DNA of 10,121 bases from Spirochaetota bacterium (GTDB lineage Bacteria; Spirochaetota; Spirochaetia; Treponematales; Treponemataceae): NCBI GenBank assembly GCA_029571425.1, contig JAKPSR010000227.1, positions 1 through 10,121 of the forward strand, read 5' to 3'. The notes beneath the pieces were generated by a model that saw only the letters and a program-made list of their open reading frames with translations, made no database searches and was not told the origin of the DNA. The position numbers were made by a program, and so were the translations under genes. Shown in pieces: positions 5,394 through 10,121 of the stretch. The number at the start of each line of letters is the position of its first letter. Within the stretch, counting starts at the first letter, position 1.

Positions 5394-8300
5394 CGCTTTA
5401 CGAGTTGACCGGGAACCAGCGCCTGGATCTCCGCGTTGTACATCGCCTCGACGCGGATCGCCGGCACATAGTAGGTCCCCGCGTACGAGACCGTCGCCTT
5501 AAACGCGTATTCGCGGGACTCGTTCGGGTCGAGGGCGAAGTAGGTGTGCACGTGCGTGTCCTTGATGTCGCGCCAATCGTACAACCCGGCCTTCGCTGCC
5601 TCGTCACCCTCCATCGCGAGGCGGTCGTTTGAGAATTCCCAACAGGTGGGTATTGGTACCGAGAGGGCCAGGTTCTCGACCCGCTTCTTGGTAAGGTTTC
5701 GCGCCGTCACCACGATCGTCACCGAGTCTCCTGTCCGTAGCGATGACGGGTCGACCGCGCGGCCGTCCGCGTTCAGGTATTTGACGCGAAGCGATATCCC
5801 TCCCTCGAGGGCCTTCTCCTGCCCTGGGCTGACGAGTCCTCTCGTGACGATGCGGCCGTAGATCGGCTTCGTCCCGTCGTTCCTCACCGCGACCGTCTGG
5901 GTCGGGGAATCGAAGGGCTCGAGGTCGCGAACGACGGCGCTTCTCTTGATCTCGCCCGAGATCTCGCCGCGGTCCCACTCGATCGTCCATCGCGCGGGCG
6001 TCTTGTCGGTGAAGCCGTAGTGCGGGGCGAGGGCGAGGATCATCCAGGCCGTCTCCTGCGTCGAGTACCAGCGGGATGCCGCGAGGGATTCCGCGACGGG
6101 AACGACGAGCGAGGACGCGCGGGCGTCGCCGATCGCGCCGAGGGCGTGCAAGGCAAGGGCGGAGTCCCGGAAACTGGATCCCCAGTTCGAGCCGGTGTCC
6201 CGGTAGAACTCCGGCTCGACCGGGGTGTCGCGTGCGATCTCGGCCGCCGCGCCACGGTGCCCGGCGAGCGCGTAGCTCGCGGCGAGAAGCCATCGCGCCG
6301 CGAAGGGCAGCGCCTTCGCCGAGCGAAGGCGGTTCATCGGGCCGATCTCGGCCTTCCCGGCGAGCGCGAGGGTGTAGAGCCGATAGGCCTGCACCTCGGA
6401 CTCGTACCCGGATAGGCCAGGCTCCCACGCCCGCGCGAGATCCCGTTGCCTGTTAAGCCAGGACGCGTAGAGCGAGTCGGGGACCGAGTAGCCTGCTTTC
6501 CTCGCCTCGACCATGAAGTGCCCGGCGTAGCAGGTTCCCCACCCGGTTTCCTCGGGAGAGCCGGGCCAGTAGGCGAAGCCGCCCGACGGCGTTTGATACG
6601 AGGGGTAGCGCTCGATCGTCGAGGCCACGTTCTTCTTTACACGCTCCGTTTCCTCGGCCGAGAGCTCGAGCATCGAGGGTACGTATAGTTGGGGAAAGGC
6701 TTTCGAGGTGATCTGCTCGACGCAGCCGTGCGGGTACTCGGTCAGGTATCGGAGGCGCGCCTTGAGGTCGAGGACCGGAAGGCTGGAGAGCTCGACGGCG
6801 AGTGATATGGTTCCCTTCTCGCCCGGGCTCGGCGCGAATTCCTGCCGCCGCTCGCCGGGCTTCACTATGAACGACCGGACGTTCGCGACGGGGCTTCCGC
6901 GAGAGAGGACCGCGACGTCGAATGACTGCCGCGCGCCCGCAGACGCGGTGGCCGCGCGGGCGACGAAGCTCGCCGTGCCGGGCATTCCCGCGGAGACGGG
7001 GAACGAGACCGTCCCGTTCGACATGCCGTCTACCTCGACGACTCGCTCCATGGAGACCGACGCGGCGCCGGTGGCGGCCAGGGAGACCGTGACGCGCTCG
7101 CGCGTTTGCTTGCCGTTGAACACGGTGATAGGCACCTCGACCGTCTCGCCCGATCCGAGCGTGCGCGGCGCGGACGCGATCACCATCAAGTCGCTCTTCA
7201 CCGGGACCGTGCGCTCGGTGACGCCGTACGCGCCGGCCTTGCCCGCCGTCACCATGACGCGCACGGCGCCTACGTACTCGGGCATGTCAAAGGGAACCTC
7301 GGCGCGGGCGCCGGGGGCGAGCTCGAAGGGGCCGAAGAAGAGGACGACGGGCTTGAACCGGTCCGTCTTCTTCTTGTTTCCGTTCAGCAGGTCCTCGGAG
7401 CCGCCGACCGAGAGCAAGGTCTCCAGCTTGCCGCCGAAGGCGCTCATCACGTAGCGGTAGATGTCCCAGCTCGCGAGGCGGGACGCTTCCTTCTTGTAGA
7501 ACTCGTCCCAGGGGTTCGCGGCCTTAAATCGCGTGAGCCCGAGCAGGCCTTCGTCGACGACGGCCACGGTGTAGGTCATCGCCTTGCCCGAGGCCTCGGA
7601 GACCGACAATGTGCAGCGCGAGCCGGGAACGAACGTCTCCGGCGCGGAGACGACCGGCTGCAGGCGCGTCGCGGGATCCTCGACCATCAGCGGGAGCACG
7701 CCGTAAAGCCGGATCGGCAGGCTGTTCTTCGTCTGCATGTGCGGCTGAAGCAGTGTTACGTGGGCGTAGACGTTCGGGGCCATGCCGGCGGTAAGGGGCA
7801 CGCGCGCGGTCGTCGTTCCCTGGACGGTGTCGATCCACTGCTCGGAGATGACGGAACCGTTTTTCTCGACCGTTATCAGAGCGCGGCCGCCCTTGCTCGA
7901 CTCGAAGGAGAGCGTCGCCACGTCGCCGACTCGGTAGAGTTCGCGATCGCGAACGAGGGGCAGCATGGCGGCGCTGCCGGTCCCTGCCTCCGCGCCGCGC
8001 CCGGCCCAACCGGGCCAGTCGACGTACACGATCTTGGCGGCCGAGTGCCCGCCGGACGAGTCCTCGGCGACGACGAGGTATCGACCCCATTCGGGGTACT
8101 TGATCTCGAGTTCCCAGGTCGCGCGCCCCTTGCGGGCCACGGCTTGCCCCTGCGACACGAGTTTGGTGGATCGGTCGGAGACGTAGGTCGCGTCGGTGAG
8201 CGCGTCCTTCTCCCACCACCAGCGCCACTCGAGCTTGTACACGGACACGGAAAGGGCGACGTCCTGCTGCACTGGCTTCCCCTCGGCGTCGAGGACGGCG

Positions 8301-10121
8301 AGCTCGACCCGATGCTTTGTGTCGGTAAGGAGCATGCCGCGCGCGGCGTCGCCCTTCGGGAGGCGAAGGCCGACGTAGCGCGAGTAGGGCGAGAAGGCGT
8401 ACTGCGCCTGCTCGACGGAGAAGGCGCCCGAGGGCTCGAATACGCGGGTCGCCAGGATCGCCTTGAGCTTTCCGGGAAGGTTGTCTCCCGCGTTCAGGTT
8501 AATCGAGAAGCGGGCTTGGGACGCCGAGTCGAGCGTTCCCTCCCACACGAGCTGGTCGCTTGGCTCGACCGAGCGCTCGGGATTCGAGAAGCTGTACTCG
8601 GAGAAACCGTCGAACGAGGTCGATGCCGGGTAGAATGACGCGGTGACGTCCGCCTTGAGCCCGGGGGCCGGGGCGCCGTGAAGCCACGCGGCCTTCAGCG
8701 TGAACGCGTTCCCGTCCGCCATCAGGATGGCGCGGTCGGCCTTCATGTCGATCGAGAGGCGGTTGGGCACGATCGCCTCAACGCGGAGGCTTTTCGTCCA
8801 GCTCTGGCCGCCCGCGGTGACGCGAGCCGTCCACGCGCCGCTCGGTGCGTCGGCGGCGGTCCCGGTGTCGATGCGGTAGAACCCGTCAACGGAGTCGGCG
8901 ACGATTTGGCTTTTCGCCACCACGCCCTGCGGGTCGACGAGTTCGAAGGAGACGGGATAGCGGGATGGCAGTGATTTCTTGCCGTCCTGCAGCACGAAGA
9001 CGAGGTGCATCGGGTCGCCGGGGCGCCACACCCCGCGCTCGCCGTAGAGGAAGCCCTTGACGCCGCCCTCGGCCTTGACCCCGTCGATTTGGAAATGGCT
9101 GACGCTGAGCGAGGTGCCGTCGTCTACGCGGAGGTAGGAGGTCATGCCGCCCTTCGTCGCGGTGATGAAGTAGGGCTCGGCCGGGGGCTTTACCGCCGCG
9201 AGCCCGCGCGCGTCCGTGGTCGCCGAGACGAGCGGCCGTTGCGCGTAGCTGTAGAAGGCGACCGTCGCGCCTGGCACCGGCGCGGTCGTGCCGATATCGG
9301 AGACGGCCACGCGGAAGGTGCCGTCTCCTTCCCGCTTGGTGAGGACGCCGAGGTTCGATATCAGCAGGTTCTTCCGCGCGAGGACTTTATGGTTGTAATT
9401 ATAAAGGTAGAAGGCCGGATGACAGGGATCCTGACGGTATTCCCAGTAGGTCTCCTGGAGCTCCCAGTCCATATCGCCGGCTAAGTCCCAATAGCTCTTC
9501 TCGACGAACCGGTCGACCGGGATCTCGTCGGTGGGCATCGGGAGCGACGAGAAATCGCGATGGTCCGCCGCGCAGACGTACTTCACGTGCCGTGAGCGGA
9601 AGGTGACGCGGATCTGTATCATCGAGCCCGGGTTCTTGCGGACGAGCGCGGTAAGGTCGAGGCCGCGCGGGACGAAGCGGTTCTTCATGCCGTCGTCCCA
9701 GGTGAAATCGAAGGTGCCGGCCCACGCGGGCTCGCCGACGCGGCGAAGCTCGTTGTGGCCGTCGAGCTCGTTCACCTGCAGGAATTGAAGGATGTTGTCG
9801 CCGGGGATCACGAATGCCTCGACGATGACCCCGGTTAGGTTTTTCGTCTCGATGGGCACGACGACTCCCTCGGTCGTCGGAAGGATGACGCCGTCGGTCG
9901 GGAAGCGAATCTCCGGGATCTCCCACGCGGCGGTGATCGTGGCCGCCACCGGTTGCGCGAGCGCCTTTCCCGAGGCGCTCAAGACGCCGGGTCGGACGGA
10001 CACGGCCGCGTTGCCGTCCCAACCGTCCGTCGCGTAGAGACTCAGCAGGTTTCCATCTATGTTGTAGCGAACGTTCACCTTCTTAGGGACGTCGACGAAA
10101 CCGCGCACGTCCTGGGATGGG
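5390..10121 (-). CDS. Bacterial alpha-2-macroglobulin family protease trap (5' end outside window)
   Basis: 1576 residues are visible and the frame is open to the window edge, so the N-terminus, including any signal peptide or lipobox, is missing. The protein is a large envelope protein that traps attacking proteases by a conformational change and a reactive thioester. Numbering from the edge: N-terminal macroglobulin-like domains; the MG2-type motif YGERGVWRPGD (359-369); further MG domains; the conserved VDEGLLGLTRF and NPWDEFY region; a short Lys/Asn/Gly-rich linker (about 908-920) where the bait region lies in relatives; the A2M domain RFKPVVLFFGPFEL...PFDMPEYVGAVRV (from about 921); and the thioester motif GCVEQ with Cys1133 and Gln1136 (codons at 6713-6724). 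An alpha-helical thioester domain (to about 1400) and a C-terminal beta domain ending VPGQLVKR complete it. The thioester is intact, as in thioester-type ECAM (YfhM) and unlike thioester-less types such as YfaS. Its TGA stop overlaps the likely pbpC start, so the two form an operon. Confidence 0.95.
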   Translation of the reverse strand, partial: PSQDVRGFVDVPKKVNVRYNIDGNLLSLYATDGWDGNAAVSVRPGVLSASGKALAQPVAATITAAWEIPEIRFPTDGVILPTTEGVVVPIETKNLTGVIVEAFVIPGDNILQFLQVNELDGHNELRRVGEPAWAGTFDFTWDDGMKNRFVPRGLDLTALVRKNPGSMIQIRVTFRSRHVKYVCAADHRDFSSLPMPTDEIPVDRFVEKSYWDLAGDMDWELQETYWEYRQDPCHPAFYLYNYNHKVLARKNLLISNLGVLTKREGDGTFRVAVSDIGTTAPVPGATVAFYSYAQRPLVSATTDARGLAAVKPPAEPYFITATKGGMTSYLRVDDGTSLSVSHFQIDGVKAEGGVKGFLYGERGVWRPGDPMHLVFVLQDGKKSLPSRYPVSFELVDPQGVVAKSQIVADSVDGFYRIDTGTAADAPSGAWTARVTAGGQSWTKSLRVEAIVPNRLSIDMKADRAILMADGNAFTLKAAWLHGAPAPGLKADVTASFYPASTSFDGFSEYSFSNPERSVEPSDQLVWEGTLDSASQARFSINLNAGDNLPGKLKAILATRVFEPSGAFSVEQAQYAFSPYSRYVGLRLPKGDAARGMLLTDTKHRVELAVLDAEGKPVQQDVALSVSVYKLEWRWWWEKDALTDATYVSDRSTKLVSQGQAVARKGRATWELEIKYPEWGRYLVVAEDSSGGHSAAKIVYVDWPGWAGRGAEAGTGSAAMLPLVRDRELYRVGDVATLSFESSKGGRALITVEKNGSVISEQWIDTVQGTTTARVPLTAGMAPNVYAHVTLLQPHMQTKNSLPIRLYGVLPLMVEDPATRLQPVVSAPETFVPGSRCTLSVSEASGKAMTYTVAVVDEGLLGLTRFKAANPWDEFYKKEASRLASWDIYRYVMSAFGGKLETLLSVGGSEDLLNGNKKKTDRFKPVVLFFGPFELAPGARAEVPFDMPEYVGAVRVMVTAGKAGAYGVTERTVPVKSDLMVIASAPRTLGSGETVEVPITVFNGKQTRERVTVSLAATGAASVSMERVVEVDGMSNGTVSFPVSAGMPGTASFVARAATASAGARQSFDVAVLSRGSPVANVRSFIVKPGERRQEFAPSPGEKGTISLAVELSSLPVLDLKARLRYLTEYPHGCVEQITSKAFPQLYVPSMLELSAEETERVKKNVASTIERYPSYQTPSGGFAYWPGSPEETGWGTCYAGHFMVEARKAGYSVPDSLYASWLNRQRDLARAWEPGLSGYESEVQAYRLYTLALAGKAEIGPMNRLRSAKALPFAARWLLAASYALAGHRGAAAEIARDTPVEPEFYRDTGSNWGSSFRDSALALHALGAIGDARASSLVVPVAESLAASRWYSTQETAWMILALAPHYGFTDKTPARWTIEWDRGEISGEIKRSAVVRDLEPFDSPTQTVAVRNDGTKPIYGRIVTRGLVSPGQEKALEGGISLRVKYLNADGRAVDPSSLRTGDSVTIVVTARNLTKKRVENLALSVPIPTCWEFSNDRLAMEGDEAAKAGLYDWRDIKDTHVHTYFALDPNESREYAFKATVSYAGTYYVPAIRVEAMYNAEIQALVPGQLVKR

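Noticed and set aside
4227..5408. + strand open frames opposite the break in pbpC, suggesting an inserted gene
   Set aside because: Their translations are Arg/Ala/Ser-rich shadows, and the pbpC frames run continuously on either side of one indel with no inserted DNA.
7106..8638. A 510-codon open frame on the + strand inside the A2M gene
   Set aside because: Same artefact: low-complexity Arg/Gly/Val/Asp-rich translation opposite a clearly conserved A2M reading frame.
10106..10108. GTG as the start of the A2M gene
   Set aside because: The frame stays open to the window edge, and the protein at this point begins in the middle of a domain with no signal peptide; the real start lies outside.

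Overview
The window is a GC-rich, almost fully coding stretch of bacterial chromosome. It carries two rightward genes facing two leftward genes. The Lon sequence, together with a transglycosylase/transpeptidase gene paired with an alpha-2-macroglobulin gene, fits a diderm bacterium. A high-GC member of the Spirochaetota is my best guess, but this rests on general family resemblance and not on a decisive marker. I saw no mobile element, rRNA or tRNA gene, CRISPR array or clear sign of gene transfer.

Left half, + strand (1-3028): the 3' part of a PfkB-family sugar or sugar-phosphate kinase whose 5' end lies outside the window. A 31-bp AT-rich spacer follows, then a complete Lon ATP-dependent protease (811 aa). 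All its catalytic residues are intact and it has an unusual basic C-terminal tail. The spacing suggests lon could be co-transcribed with the kinase gene, or driven from within or just before the spacer.

Right half, - strand (10121-3032): a large secreted or periplasmic bacterial alpha-2-macroglobulin (A2M) gene, with its 5' end cut by the window edge and an intact CVEQ thioester motif. It is followed by pbpC, a class A penicillin-binding protein, whose likely TTG start overlaps the A2M stop codon by 4 bp. This is the well-known bacterial A2M-pbpC pair (as in E. coli yfhM-pbpC). The two products are thought to act together: the A2M traps attacking proteases and PbpC repairs the peptidoglycan wall. 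As given, pbpC is frameshifted inside the transglycosylase domain, just after the GGSTLTMQ motif at about position 4976. The transpeptidase and C-terminal domains therefore continue in another frame, with no start codon before 4678. It is either a real inactivation or an indel error in the sequence.

lon and pbpC converge with only 3 bp between their stop codons, so any terminator must lie inside coding sequence. A GC-rich hairpin at 3057-3084 is a weak candidate. There is no gene-free stretch longer than 31 bp. I found no wholly new system; the points most worth checking are the pbpC frameshift, the A2M thioester and short bait-like linker, the Lon tail, and the strong ATA-over-ATT isoleucine codon bias.
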